From assembly GCF_030269445.1 (NCBI RefSeq), contig NZ_BSTJ01000025.1, forward strand, positions 1-37,711: 37,711 nt of DNA, in the 5' to 3' direction. Source of the DNA: Actinoallomurus iriomotensis. Its GTDB lineage: Bacteria; Actinomycetota; Actinomycetes; Streptosporangiales; Streptosporangiaceae. Under the pieces are notes generated by a model. That model was not told where the DNA came from, did not search any database, and saw only the letters and a list, made by a program, of their open reading frames with translations. How positions within the stretch are numbered: the first letter of the stretch is position 1; each line of letters opens with the position of its first letter. Of this stretch, positions 17,002 to 28,136 are shown piece by piece. Made by a program: the position numbers and the translations under genes.

Positions 17002-18105
17002 ATGGCGATGGCACGGTCCACGACACCTACCCGGCTCGGCCGTGCCGAGTGGGGGCGGCTGGCCGGCATGACCGGTTTCGTGGTGTTGCTGCACGCCGTC
17101 GGGTGGGGGCTGCTCTTCCTGGTCGTCCTCCCCGGGCGCTACCACCTCGGCGACGGCAAGCTGTTCGGCGTCGGCATCGCGCTGACCGCGTACACGCTGG
17201 GGATGCGTCACGCGTTCGACGCCGACCACCTGGCGGCCATCGACAACACCACCCGAAAGCTCATGTCCGACGGGCAGCGTCCGCTTTCGGTCGGGTTCTG
17301 GTTCTCCCTCGGGCACTCCTCGGTGGTGTTCACCGCGTGCGTGCTGCTCGGCTTCGGGATCAAGGCCCTGTCCAACGGCATCTCCGACGAGCACTCGGGC
17401 CTGCACACCGTGACCGGCACGATCGGCCCGACCGTCTCCGGCACGTTCCTGGGCGTCATCGCGGTGATCAACCTGGTGATCCTGGTCGGCATCCTCAAGG
17501 TCTTCCGCGACATGCGGCGCGGCGTGTACGACGAGGCGGCGCTGGAGGAGCAGCTGAACAACCGCGGCTTCATGAACCGGATCCTGGGCCGGTTCACCAA
17601 GGCGATCACCAAGCCGTGGCAGATGTACCCGCTGGGCTTCCTGTTCGGGCTCGGCTTCGACACCGCCACCGAGGTGGGCCTGCTCGCCCTGGCCGGCTCG
17701 GCGGCGGCCGCGAGTTCGCTGCCCTGGTACGCCGTGCTGTGCCTGCCGATCATCTTCGCCGCCGGCATGTCGCTGTGGGACAGCATCGACGGCACGTTCA
17801 TGAACTTCGCGTACGGCTGGGCGTTCTCCAACCCCGTGCGCAAGATCTTCTACAACATCGTGCTGACCGGCGTCTCGGTGGCCTTCGCGTTCGTCATCGG
17901 CGGCACGGAACTCCTCCAGGTCGCCCAGGACCGGTTCGGCCTTCGCGGGACGTTCTGGGACTGGGTGGCCGGCCTGGACCTCAACACGGCCGGGTTCGTC
18001 ATCACCGGCGTCCTGCTGGTGCTGTGGATCGGCGCGATCGCGATCTGGAAGTTCGGCCGCATCGAGCAGCGCTGGTCCGCCGCCCTGCAGGACTCCGAGG
18101 GCTGA
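17002..18105 (+). CDS. Nickel/cobalt permease, NiCoT (HoxN/NixA) family
   Basis: A 367-residue eight-helix integral membrane permease that imports Ni2+ and/or Co2+. Diagnostic motifs are present: HAFDADH (70-76, the H-x4-DH metal-recognition signature), LGHSSVVF (103-110) and GFDTATE (218-224). Start ATG 17002 is chosen for GAGGAG 5 bp upstream. ATG 16969 is possible but its spacing is poor. The Nur box just upstream argues that nickel is the physiological substrate. Likely users such as urease, hydrogenase or Ni-SOD are not in the window. A bidirectional hairpin follows the stop. Confidence 0.95.
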   Translation: MAMARSTTPTRLGRAEWGRLAGMTGFVVLLHAVGWGLLFLVVLPGRYHLGDGKLFGVGIALTAYTLGMRHAFDADHLAAIDNTTRKLMSDGQRPLSVGFWFSLGHSSVVFTACVLLGFGIKALSNGISDEHSGLHTVTGTIGPTVSGTFLGVIAVINLVILVGILKVFRDMRRGVYDEAALEEQLNNRGFMNRILGRFTKAITKPWQMYPLGFLFGLGFDTATEVGLLALAGSAAAASSLPWYAVLCLPIIFAAGMSLWDSIDGTFMNFAYGWAFSNPVRKIFYNIVLTGVSVAFAFVIGGTELLQVAQDRFGLRGTFWDWVAGLDLNTAGFVITGVLLVLWIGAIAIWKFGRIEQRWSAALQDSEG

Positions 18106-18190
18106 CGGCCCCGGCGTGACGATCGAGGCGCGCCGATCGGCCAGTGGTGGCCACGGACGCGCGGGGAGGCCGCGCACCGCACTTGTAGAA

Positions 18191-18223
18191 CGTGCGGGCG
18201 GGCGCCCGGCGTCCGCCCGCACG
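18191..18223. terminator. Bidirectional terminator between nickel permease and DsbA-like gene
   Basis: Perfect 11-bp stem CGTGCGGGCGG / CCGCCCGCACG with an 11-base loop, between two convergent genes. Confidence 0.75.
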
Positions 18224-18239
18224 AACCAGCGCGAAACCG

Positions 18240-18854
18240 TCAGTCGAAGATCGGGTCGCGGGTGCGGCTCCGCTTGAGCTCGAAGAAGCCGTCGGTGCCG
18301 GCGACGAGGCGTACGCCGTCCCACAGCTTCGCGGCGGCCTCGCCACGTGGGATCGGCGAGACGACGGGGCCGAAGAACGACGCGCCCTCCACCGAGATCA
18401 CCGGGGTGCCGACCTCGTAGCCGACCCGGTCCATGCCGTCCTTGTGCGAGGCGCGGAGCAGGGTGTCGTACTCGTCGGTGTCGGCGGCGTCCGCCAGGTC
18501 ACGGTCGAGGCCGGCCGCCTCCAGGGCGGCCTCGATCGCCTCGCGGTTCGGCGGGAGCTTCTCGTTGTGGAAGCGCGTGCCGAGCTGGGTGTACAGCTCG
18601 CCGAGCACCTCCTGGCCGTACTTCTCCCGGGCGGCGATGCAGACGCGAACCGGGCCCCACGCCTCGTCCATCACCTTCCGGTAGTGCTCGGGCAGGTCCC
18701 GGCCCTCGTTCAGGACCGACAGGCTCATGACGTGCCAGCGGACCTCGATCGGGCGGAGTTTCTCGGCTTCGAGGATCCACCGCGAGGTGATCCAGGCCCA
18801 GGGACACCTCGGGTCGAACCAGAAGTCCACCGGCGTGCGCTCGGCGTCGGCCAC
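18240..18854 (-). CDS. DsbA-family thioredoxin-fold protein, Rv2466c-like
   Basis: A 204-residue cytoplasmic DsbA-fold oxidoreductase related to mycobacterial Rv2466c, a mycothiol-dependent reductase. Shared segments are DFWFDPRCPWAWITSRWILE, HVMSLSVLNE, AWGPVRV, GTPVISV, FFGPVVSPIPRG and the C-terminal FFELKRSRTRDP. The active site reads Cys17-Pro-Trp-Ala20: the nucleophilic cysteine is kept but the second cysteine of CxxC is Ala, so a monothiol mechanism with mycothiol is likely. GTG 18854 is preferred because GGAGG lies 5 bp upstream. GTG 18866 would put that site inside the gene. It sits between rpiB and pepN, as in mycobacteria. Confidence 0.92.
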   Translation of the reverse strand: MADAERTPVDFWFDPRCPWAWITSRWILEAEKLRPIEVRWHVMSLSVLNEGRDLPEHYRKVMDEAWGPVRVCIAAREKYGQEVLGELYTQLGTRFHNEKLPPNREAIEAALEAAGLDRDLADAADTDEYDTLLRASHKDGMDRVGYEVGTPVISVEGASFFGPVVSPIPRGEAAAKLWDGVRLVAGTDGFFELKRSRTRDPIFD

Positions 18855-19071
18855 CGCAACCTCCACAGTGTTCGTGCGTCTTGTCGTACGGGGCTCAACC
18901 GGCGCGCTCTCCGAAGCATTCCAACCTTAGGGTTTGCTGAGAGTTTGGACCAAGATCCCCGCCCGGCGGGTTAGATGGTGTGGCGGCGTGCCGTTCCGTG
19001 CGCGTGTCGGCGCGCCGTACGGTGGGATGGACAATGACGTCGCATTCATGCACTTGAGGCGAGGAGTTCAC

Positions 19072-21633
<2,562 letters not shown>

Positions 21634-21683
21634 TCACCGGGTTGGTGCGACTGTGCCACGGTTGGTCGTGACAGAGTGAACGG

Positions 21684-22703
21684 GTGGAAACCGCCCGCGA
21701 TGTTCTGACGACGCTCGCCCGGCGGTACGCCTTCGGCGACCTGGCCGCGCTCTGCGAGGCCGGGGCGGCGAGGCTGCCGTCGGGCGTCGCTGCCGAGGTG
21801 CGGCTGCTGTGCTCGTTCGGCCAGCGACTGATCGATCTGGACGCCGAGGACTTCGGCATGCCCGAGCGCACCGGCGACCCGGTCGTCGATGAGTACACCG
21901 TGCCCGAGCATCTGCTGGCCCGCGCCCGCGCCAGCCGGATGCCGCAGTCGGCGAAGGAACGTTCCCGCGGGGCGCTGCGCACGCTGCGCCCCGCGTACGG
22001 CCTGCTGCTCGAGGTGATCGCGGCGCGCTGGCACCGCCGCGAGATGGCACCGCTCGTGGCCGCCGTGCACATCGCCTCGGAGTACCTCCCGCTGCTCGCG
22101 TGGCAGCCGGTCCTCGGCCACGCCGGCGACCCGGCGCTGCTGCCGACGTCGGTGTCGGGGCCGGGCAGCCGGTTCGGCGTGCCCGGCGGCGCCACCCGGC
22201 CGCGCGACTGCTCGCTGACCCGGCCGCAGCAGTCGGCCGCCGAACGCGCCCTGCGCGTCGCCCGCGAGCCGGGACCGGGCTGGCGCAACTACCTCGACCG
22301 CCAGCACAGCACGGTCGCCTCGGCCCTGTGCACCTGCGCGGTGTCGTGCCGTACGCCCTGCGACGTCGTGACGCGCCTGAACCCGGACGTGCTGTCCGCG
22401 CTGTCCGAACGCTGCCGGGTGGCGCAGGAGTTCGCCGACGGCGCGCTCGTACGCCTGCGGCACGCGGCGCCGGTCGGTCACGGCTTCGGCGTGCCCAATC
22501 CGGACGAGGTCTCCGACGCCTGGAACCGCACCCGCACGTCACTGGGCCGGCTGCCCCTCGGCGACCGTGTGGTGGGCGACGTCGCCGACTATCCCCTGCC
22601 GGGCCTGCCGGAGGCCTTCTCCGCCGCGGCCGGTCACGAGATCGTGCCGGACACGCTGCTGCGCGACCTCTCCGACCACCTCGTCGCCATCCTGCAGAGC
22701 TAG
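21684..22703 (+). CDS. Hypothetical protein with a cysteine cluster
   Basis: A 339-residue, mostly helical, probably cytoplasmic protein that I cannot assign to a family. Features visible: no signal peptide or membrane segment, an Arg/Ala-rich N-terminal half, and a tight cysteine cluster (CTCAVSCRTPC, about residues 215-225) with another Cys about 22 residues later, which could bind a metal or form disulfides. Start GTG 21684 has only a weak ribosome binding site. It begins 50 bp after pepN on the same strand and may be cotranscribed. It ends 18 bp before the convergent TetR gene. Confidence 0.75.
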   Translation: METARDVLTTLARRYAFGDLAALCEAGAARLPSGVAAEVRLLCSFGQRLIDLDAEDFGMPERTGDPVVDEYTVPEHLLARARASRMPQSAKERSRGALRTLRPAYGLLLEVIAARWHRREMAPLVAAVHIASEYLPLLAWQPVLGHAGDPALLPTSVSGPGSRFGVPGGATRPRDCSLTRPQQSAAERALRVAREPGPGWRNYLDRQHSTVASALCTCAVSCRTPCDVVTRLNPDVLSALSERCRVAQEFADGALVRLRHAAPVGHGFGVPNPDEVSDAWNRTRTSLGRLPLGDRVVGDVADYPLPGLPEAFSAAAGHEIVPDTLLRDLSDHLVAILQS

Positions 22704-22721
22704 CGTGTCACGCCACCCACA

Positions 22722-23351
22722 TCAGGTCCGGGTCGGTGGCGCACTCATCGCTGCCGTCAGGAACGTGATCGCCCATCGCCGGGCCGCCTCGCCCGCTACC
22801 GGGGACGTGCAGCCCGGGGAGGGCTGCTGGTGGACCTCGAGGCGGTCGACGGCCGTCACGGCGAGGATCCCCCGTATCCGGAACCGCAGCTCCTCCGGGG
22901 AAAGGCCGGGCAGGACGCGCGCGAAGGCCGCGAGGTAGCGCTCGCGGACCGTGTCCTCGCCCGGGCCGGTCCAGCCGCGCGCCTCCTCGGCCGGGTCGCT
23001 GAGGATCGTCACGATCAGCCGGGACGTCCGGGAGCCGCCCTCGTCGCCGGCCGACATCTCGTCGAACAGCGGCCCCGCGAATGCCTCCACCAGTTCGCTG
23101 ACCGATGGGTCGGGGGTCCGGGCGAGCAATTTGTCGAGCCCTGCGCACTGGGCAGCGTTGATGGGCTCGATCACGCGGCGGGCGACCGCGGCCATCAGCT
23201 CCGCCTTCGACCCGAAGTGGTAGCCGACGGCGGCCAGGTTCGCTCCGGCGAGTTTGGTGATCGCGCGGACCGAGGTGCCGCGGTATCCGTGCTCGGCGAA
23301 GAGGTGCTCGGCCGCGTCGAGGAGCTGGGTGCGGGTGTCCGGGGTCGCCAC
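22722..23351 (-). CDS. TetR-family transcriptional regulator
   Basis: A 209-residue repressor-type protein. The N-terminal helix-turn-helix reads TRTQLLDAAEHLFAEHGYRG, then TSVRAITKLAGANLAAVGYHFGSKAEL (about 25-51), the canonical TetR DNA-binding domain. The C-terminal ligand domain is variable and resembles the group with a conserved PGLSPEELRFRIRG segment. Start GTG 23351 (VATPDTR) lies exactly 7 bp after a TATAGT -10 box, so the mRNA is probably leaderless. Longer frames upstream run through the operator. It is divergent from the ketopantoate-reductase-like gene, with three half-sites between them, so it very likely represses itself and that gene. Confidence 0.93.
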   Translation of the reverse strand: MATPDTRTQLLDAAEHLFAEHGYRGTSVRAITKLAGANLAAVGYHFGSKAELMAAVARRVIEPINAAQCAGLDKLLARTPDPSVSELVEAFAGPLFDEMSAGDEGGSRTSRLIVTILSDPAEEARGWTGPGEDTVRERYLAAFARVLPGLSPEELRFRIRGILAVTAVDRLEVHQQPSPGCTSPVAGEAARRWAITFLTAAMSAPPTRT

Positions 23352-23358
23352 ACGAGGG

Positions 23359-23408
23359 ACTATACATATGTTTGAATGAAACGAACGTATGATTAAATCG
23401 AACGTATG
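23359..23408. promoter_or_regulatory. Divergent promoter with three phased TetR half-sites
   Basis: CATATGTTTG (23365-23374), CGAACGTATG (23382-23391) and CGAACGTATG (23399-23408) are each separated by exactly 7 bp, giving a 17-bp phase. The first two form an imperfect dyad and the third repeats the second. The TATAGT -10 of tetR (23359-23364, minus) adjoins the first half-site. The region is AT-rich (AATGAAA, ATTAAAT spacers) unlike its surroundings. Confidence 0.7.
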
Positions 23409-23421
23409 AAAGAAGGCGGTC

Positions 23422-24294
23422 ATGAAGCTGCTCGTGTACGGCGCCGGGGTTTGCGGCAGCCTGTTCGCCGCCCGCATGCATGAGGCCGGCCACGACGTCT
23501 CGCTCCTCGCCCGGGGCGGGCGCCTGACCGCTCTGCGCCGGCACGGCGTGCAGCTCGCCGAGGGAGACGGCCCAGCCGTCAGGCGGGTACCGGTACCGGT
23601 GATCGAGCACGCGGGCAGCGAGTACGACCTGATCACCGTCTTCGTCCGCACCCACCAGGTGGACGCGGTGCTGGAATCACTCGCCGGCGTCCAAGGTGAC
23701 GTGCTGTTCCTGCTCAACTGGGCAGCCGGCCCGGAGACGCTGGGCGCGGTGATCGGCCACGAACGGGTGCTGCTCGGCTTCCCCACGGCGGGCGGCACGA
23801 TGGACGGCGACGTGATCCGCTACAGCAAGAGCAGTTTCATCACCCGTCGGGTCGCGATGCCGATCGGCGAGCCCGACGGCCGCACCACCCCGCGACTGGA
23901 ACGGATCGTGGAGACGTTCCGTACCGCCGGGATCAACGCCAAGGCCGAGCCGCAGATGGACGCCTGGCTCAGGACGCACGCCGCATTCGAGGTGCCGCTC
24001 GGACAGGCGGTACACGCGGCGGGCGGCCCGGTAGCGCTGGCCGACGACCCGGACGCGGTCCGCGACATGCTCCACCTCATGCGGCAGAACCTCGCCGCGA
24101 TGGAGACGCCGCCGGTACCTCGCGCGTTCGCCGCGTTGCGGGCTCTGCCGCAAGGGCTTCTCGTGGCCGTGCTCCGGCGCTTCATGAAGAGCTCGACGGC
24201 CGTGCACAGCGGACTCAACGACCCCTCGCCTGCCACGGCGGCCGAACTCGAGCGGCTGACCGAACAGCTCCGCGCCCCCGCGAGAGCCCGCTGA
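23422..24294 (+). CDS. Ketopantoate reductase-family oxidoreductase
   Basis: A 290-residue NADPH-dependent enzyme of the ApbA/PanE superfamily: Rossmann motif YGAGVCGS (6-13), then ARMHEAGHDVSLLARGGR, a substrate region with LLNWAAGPE, and a helical C-terminal domain. True PanE makes pantoate for coenzyme A, but the location next to a dedicated TetR regulator suggests a specialised reductase, and the substrate is unknown. ATG 23422 has AGAAGG 7 bp upstream. No partner biosynthetic genes are adjacent. Confidence 0.88.
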   Translation: MKLLVYGAGVCGSLFAARMHEAGHDVSLLARGGRLTALRRHGVQLAEGDGPAVRRVPVPVIEHAGSEYDLITVFVRTHQVDAVLESLAGVQGDVLFLLNWAAGPETLGAVIGHERVLLGFPTAGGTMDGDVIRYSKSSFITRRVAMPIGEPDGRTTPRLERIVETFRTAGINAKAEPQMDAWLRTHAAFEVPLGQAVHAAGGPVALADDPDAVRDMLHLMRQNLAAMETPPVPRAFAALRALPQGLLVAVLRRFMKSSTAVHSGLNDPSPATAAELERLTEQLRAPARAR

Positions 24295-24613
24295 GAACTC
24301 CCAACAGAATGATCTCGCAATAAGGATGATCATCTGTGGCTTGGCGAGCTCGGCGCCGGAGGCGTGCTGGCGGAAGCGCTGAGAGACCTTGGACCGAGGT
24401 GACCAAATCTGCGGCACGCCGGCGTCTCCCTGCGGCCGATACACACCCGGTGGCCTGAACAACTACACATCCGGCACCTACCACCTGGCGTCGTTGTCGA
24501 GGAACACGACGCCGAGATGAAGTTTCCGCTGGTCAGAGTGGTACGTCGCGGGCCGGCCAGCGAGGAGCCCGCGCGTCCTCGTCCCGTCAGTGCCCGACGC
24601 CAGGGTCTGCGGC
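24295..24613. other. Intergenic region, nothing recognised
   Basis: About 320 bp with stops in most frames and a GATGATCATC palindrome near 24324. It may contain decayed coding DNA, given the broken gene that follows, but I recognise no remnant. Confidence 0.35.
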
Positions 24614-25041
24614 ATGAATCGTGATCGGCGACCGATACGCCTGCCCCGCACGGACTCCGTTCCCGTTCTTCGAACCGACTTCACCGACCTCGGCGGCTGG
24701 GCTCGCCTGCTGCAGGCCCTGAAGATGCCGATCGCTTACGAGGAGGGCTCGCAGGACGTCCACGACTACGACCGCGCCATCTCGTATGTCACCCCGTTCC
24801 GCTGCTCGGCATCGACATCCATGTGAACGACGCGGGCGACGAGTCCTGGCCTCGTGAGGAGCCGTTTCGCGTTCCGGCCCTGCATATGACCAACGTCGAA
24901 ATCAACGACAGCCTCGGCAATTTGTCCTTCATTGAATTCCACGGCTCCGACTGGGCGGGTTTCGAGATGTATGTGGCGGGACCAGGGACGGCCATGTACG
25001 AGGAGTTCCGCCGGATGGATCAAGAGGACGAGCGCGACTGA
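24614..25041 (+). pseudogene. DUF6924-like protein, broken by a one-base frameshift
   Basis: Two adjacent frames together make one domain. The first (from ATG 24614) gives RLPRTDSVPVLRTDFTDLGGW, and the second gives PLLGIDIHVNDAGDESWPRE, FRVPALHMTNVEINDSLGN and LSFIEF. This order (LPRTD..LVLRTDF..., then a hydrophobic strand, FRVxP..VE.NLSxANxxFxEF) resembles the DUF6924 family as I remember it. The frames would join perfectly, as ...SYVTPVPLLGID..., if the run of four Cs at 24792-24795 were five. Hence either a real one-base deletion or a sequencing error. The restored protein would be about 142 residues. Function unknown. Confidence 0.5.
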
Positions 25042-25137
25042 CGGATGTGAGCCCGTCCACATGGAGACGGGCCCGCCCCACCCGGTCGGCTGCTCGGGCG
25101 GAGCCGGGCGCGGAGACAGCCGGGCCGGGGGAATGAA

Positions 25138-25596
25138 CTACGAACCGTCGTTGCCGTCGCGCAGGGAATGGATCATCCTCCGCAGGATCCGGAACGCGTC
25201 TGACTGCTCGGTCTCGGTCATGCCGGCCAGCATTCTGACCTCGACCGACCGGACCGCCACGGTCGCCTTCTCAAGGCTCCGTCGACCGCGAGGCGTGAGT
25301 CGCGTGGGAAGAACCTTCCCGACGGGCGCCTCCGCCGGCCTGGTCACGTAGCCCTCTCGTTCCAGGGCTTGGAGCAGGACGTTCATCGACTGCCGTGTCA
25401 CGAACGCGCCCCGCGCGAGCTCGGAGTTCGACAAGCCCGGCCGTTGAGCCAGCAACTCGAGGCAGGCGTAGCGCGTCACGCTCAGCCCGAGCGGCCGCAG
25501 CACCTCTTCCATGGCTGCGCGGAGGGTGCTCGACGCCTCTTTCAGCAGGTAGCCCAGTGACGTCTCCAGGTCGACGCCGACACCGTCTTGACTCAT
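25138..25596 (-). CDS. MarR-family transcriptional regulator
   Basis: A 152-residue winged-helix regulator. The core reads SVTRYACLELLAQRPGLSNS, ELARGAFVTRQSMNVLLQAL, EREGYVTRP and LTPRGRRSLEKA, that is the MarR recognition helix and wing. It has a single cysteine (Cys45), so a redox-sensing role like OhrR is conceivable but unproven. The ATG (25594-25596) has no ribosome binding site. A CAGAAT -10-like box 6 bp upstream indicates a leaderless transcript. It is divergent from the glyoxalase-fold gene, with two palindromes between, and the first palindrome touches its start codon, so strong autorepression is expected. Confidence 0.93.
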   Translation of the reverse strand: MSQDGVGVDLETSLGYLLKEASSTLRAAMEEVLRPLGLSVTRYACLELLAQRPGLSNSELARGAFVTRQSMNVLLQALEREGYVTRPAEAPVGKVLPTRLTPRGRRSLEKATVAVRSVEVRMLAGMTETEQSDAFRILRRMIHSLRDGNDGS

Positions 25597-25639
25597 GTCA
25601 GCATTCTGACATAGGTTGGCCTGTGTCAGAATGCTGACA
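25596..25639. promoter_or_regulatory. Pair of mirror-image MarR operators
   Basis: TGTCAGCATTCTGACA (25596-25611) and TGTCAGAATGCTGACA (25624-25639) are exact reverse complements separated by 12 bp, and each is itself a dyad TGTCAG-N4-CTGACA. CTGACA/CAGAAT pairs inside them may serve as -35/-10 for both directions. Binding would shut both genes. Confidence 0.85.
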
Positions 25640-25658
25640 CGAAAGAAGGAGTATCCTC

Positions 25659-26027
25659 ATGCCGGCCACCGGCCCCGACTTCATCTCGCTCCAAGCGCGC
25701 GATCTCGACGCTTCGCAGGCGTTCTACGAGCACTACCTCGGCCTCGTCCGCTCGCAGGCCGGGCCTCCGCACGCCGTCGTCTTCGAGACGAAACCGATCG
25801 CCTTCGCACTCCGCGACGTCATTGCCGGCACCGACCTCACATCCGCTGCCCAGCCCGGCATCGGCACCGCGATCTGGCTCCACGCCACAGACGTCCAGGC
25901 CATTCACGATGCTCTGGTCGCCGACGGGCACACCATCGTCTCTGCACCGATCGACGGCCCCTTCGGTCGGACATTCACCTTCGCCGACCCCGACGGCTAT
26001 CAGATCACCCTCCACGACCGCGTCTGA
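25659..26027 (+). CDS. Glyoxalase/VOC-fold protein
   Basis: A 122-residue protein of the vicinal oxygen chelate superfamily: two beta-alpha-beta-beta-beta modules, seen in DFISLQARDLDASQAFYEHY and in the C-terminal GRTFTFADPDGYQITLHDRV. The first-strand metal His of true glyoxalases is Gln here (ISLQARD), so it may be a resistance or binding protein rather than a metalloenzyme. ATG 25659 has AAGGAG 8 bp upstream. Control by the divergent MarR protein suggests induction by a toxic small molecule. Confidence 0.9.
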   Translation: MPATGPDFISLQARDLDASQAFYEHYLGLVRSQAGPPHAVVFETKPIAFALRDVIAGTDLTSAAQPGIGTAIWLHATDVQAIHDALVADGHTIVSAPIDGPFGRTFTFADPDGYQITLHDRV

Positions 26028-26137
26028 GGCGAACAACGATCCCAACCGCCTTGCTCAGCACGAGTCGGTCATCGAGGCTGCGCAATGGCGCGTCCGGCGT
26101 TCGGTTCCAGGTCCGCGTGAGAGCGGTATGAGCGGCA

Positions 26138-26179
26138 CATGAGAAAGGCCTTTGAAACGCCACTCATCCATTTCTCATG
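26138..26179. repeat. Inverted repeat upstream of the MacAB-like operon
   Basis: CATGAGAAA (26138-26146) and TTTCTCATG (26171-26179) are perfect 9-bp arms separated by 24 bp, 45 bp before the operon start. They could be a regulator site with two separated half-sites. A TTGAAA at 26152-26157 lies between the arms and might be a -35. Confidence 0.5.
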
Positions 26180-26223
26180 GTCACATCAGCCTGGTCCCAT
26201 CGAACGTCTCCACATTAGGCCGG

Positions 26224-27395
26224 GTGAAACGTCTGCTCAGACGCCGCGTTCTCCTGCTCAACGGTGCGCTCGCCGTTCTGCTGGCCGTGGGGATCGCCGT
26301 CGGATATCTCTCGCTCAGCGGTGGGGACGACGCGGCCGGCGCGTCCTCCACCCGCACCGCGCGAGTCGCGCGCGGCAACGTCGTGTCATCGGTGTCCGCC
26401 TCCGGCTCGGTGGCCAGCTCCCGTACGCGGGCGCTCACCTTCGGGACCTCCGGCACGGTCACCAAGATCAACGTGGCGGCCGGCGACAAAGTCAGGAAGG
26501 GCCGGGTGCTGGCCCGGCTCGACCGGACCGAGGCCGAGGAGAATGTCACCTCGGCCAAGGCGAGCCTGGCCGCCGCCGAGTCCGGCGACACCTCCAGCGC
26601 CTCGGGCTACTCCCAGTACGTCTCGGCCAAGAACTCCTACGAACAGGCCGTACGGGCGCTCGAGGGCACCAGGATCGTCGCGCCGTTCAGCGGGACGATC
26701 GTCGCGGTCAACGGCACCGTCGGCGGCTCCTCCGGCGGCTCCGCCTCCTCCTCGTCCGGTTCGTCCTCGTCGGGGCAGGGCTCATCCGGCGGCTCGACCG
26801 GGTCGTCGGGCTCCTCCAGCTCATCCAGCACTGACGGCTCCAGCTCCTCCGGGTTCATCGAGCTGGCCGATCCGGGCCGGCTGGAGGTCACCGGGGAGTT
26901 CACCGAGTCGGACGCGACCAAGCTGAAGACCGGCCAGTCCGCGACGGTCTCCTTCGACGCGCTCACCGGCGTCACGGCCACCGGCGAGGTCACCGAGATC
27001 GACATGTCGCCGACCACGAGCGACAACGTCGTCCAGTACGGCGCCACCGTCGAGCTCACCGACCCGCCGTCCTCCCTGCGGCTCGGCCAGACCGCGACCG
27101 TGCGGGTCACCACGGCCTCGGCGGAGAACGTGCTGTACGTGCCGGCGGCCGCGGTGCGAACGGCCGGCGGGCAGAGCACCGTGACCGTCCGGCAGGGCGG
27201 GAAGCAGGTCGCCGAGCAGGTTCAGACCGGCGTCTCCGGCGACCAGGGCACGGAGATCAAGTCGGGGCTGAACGAGGGCGACGAGGTCGTGATCACCACG
27301 ACCACCGGCAGCGGCGACAGCGGCTCCTCCGGCGGGTTCCCCGGCGGCGGGAGCGGTGGCATCGGCGGCGCCGGTGGCGGCGGCGGAGGACGGCC

Positions 27396-27399
<4 letters not shown>
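26224..27399 (+). CDS. MacA/HlyD-type membrane-fusion adaptor
   Basis: A 391-residue adaptor of an ABC export complex. An N-terminal anchor (TM about 8-30) is followed by the split lipoyl domain (GTSGTVTKINVAAGDKVRKG... and RIVAPFSGTIVAVNGTVG), a very short alpha hairpin (about 104-146) and beta-barrel segments ending in VLYVPAAAVRT and EGDEVVITT. A Ser/Gly stretch of about 44 residues (167-210) is inserted after the second lipoyl half, and the C-terminus (362-391) is almost pure Gly/Ser. In a Gram-positive with no TolC channel the adaptor must work differently from E. coli MacA. Start GTG 26224 (VKRLLRRRVLLLN) gives the normal anchor, although its ribosome binding site is weak. The stop overlaps the next start (GTGA). 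Confidence 0.9.

Positions 27400-28132
<733 letters not shown>

Positions 28133-28136
<4 letters not shown>

Noticed and set aside
24478-24684. Small minus-strand frame containing TDGTRTRGLLAG
   Set aside because: Resembles the many spurious short proteins in databases. No ribosome binding site, and it overlaps the plus-strand DUF6924-like gene.
24786-24800. Programmed frameshift joining the two halves of the DUF6924-like gene
   Set aside because: No heptanucleotide slippery site or following pseudoknot is visible. A missing C explains it more simply.
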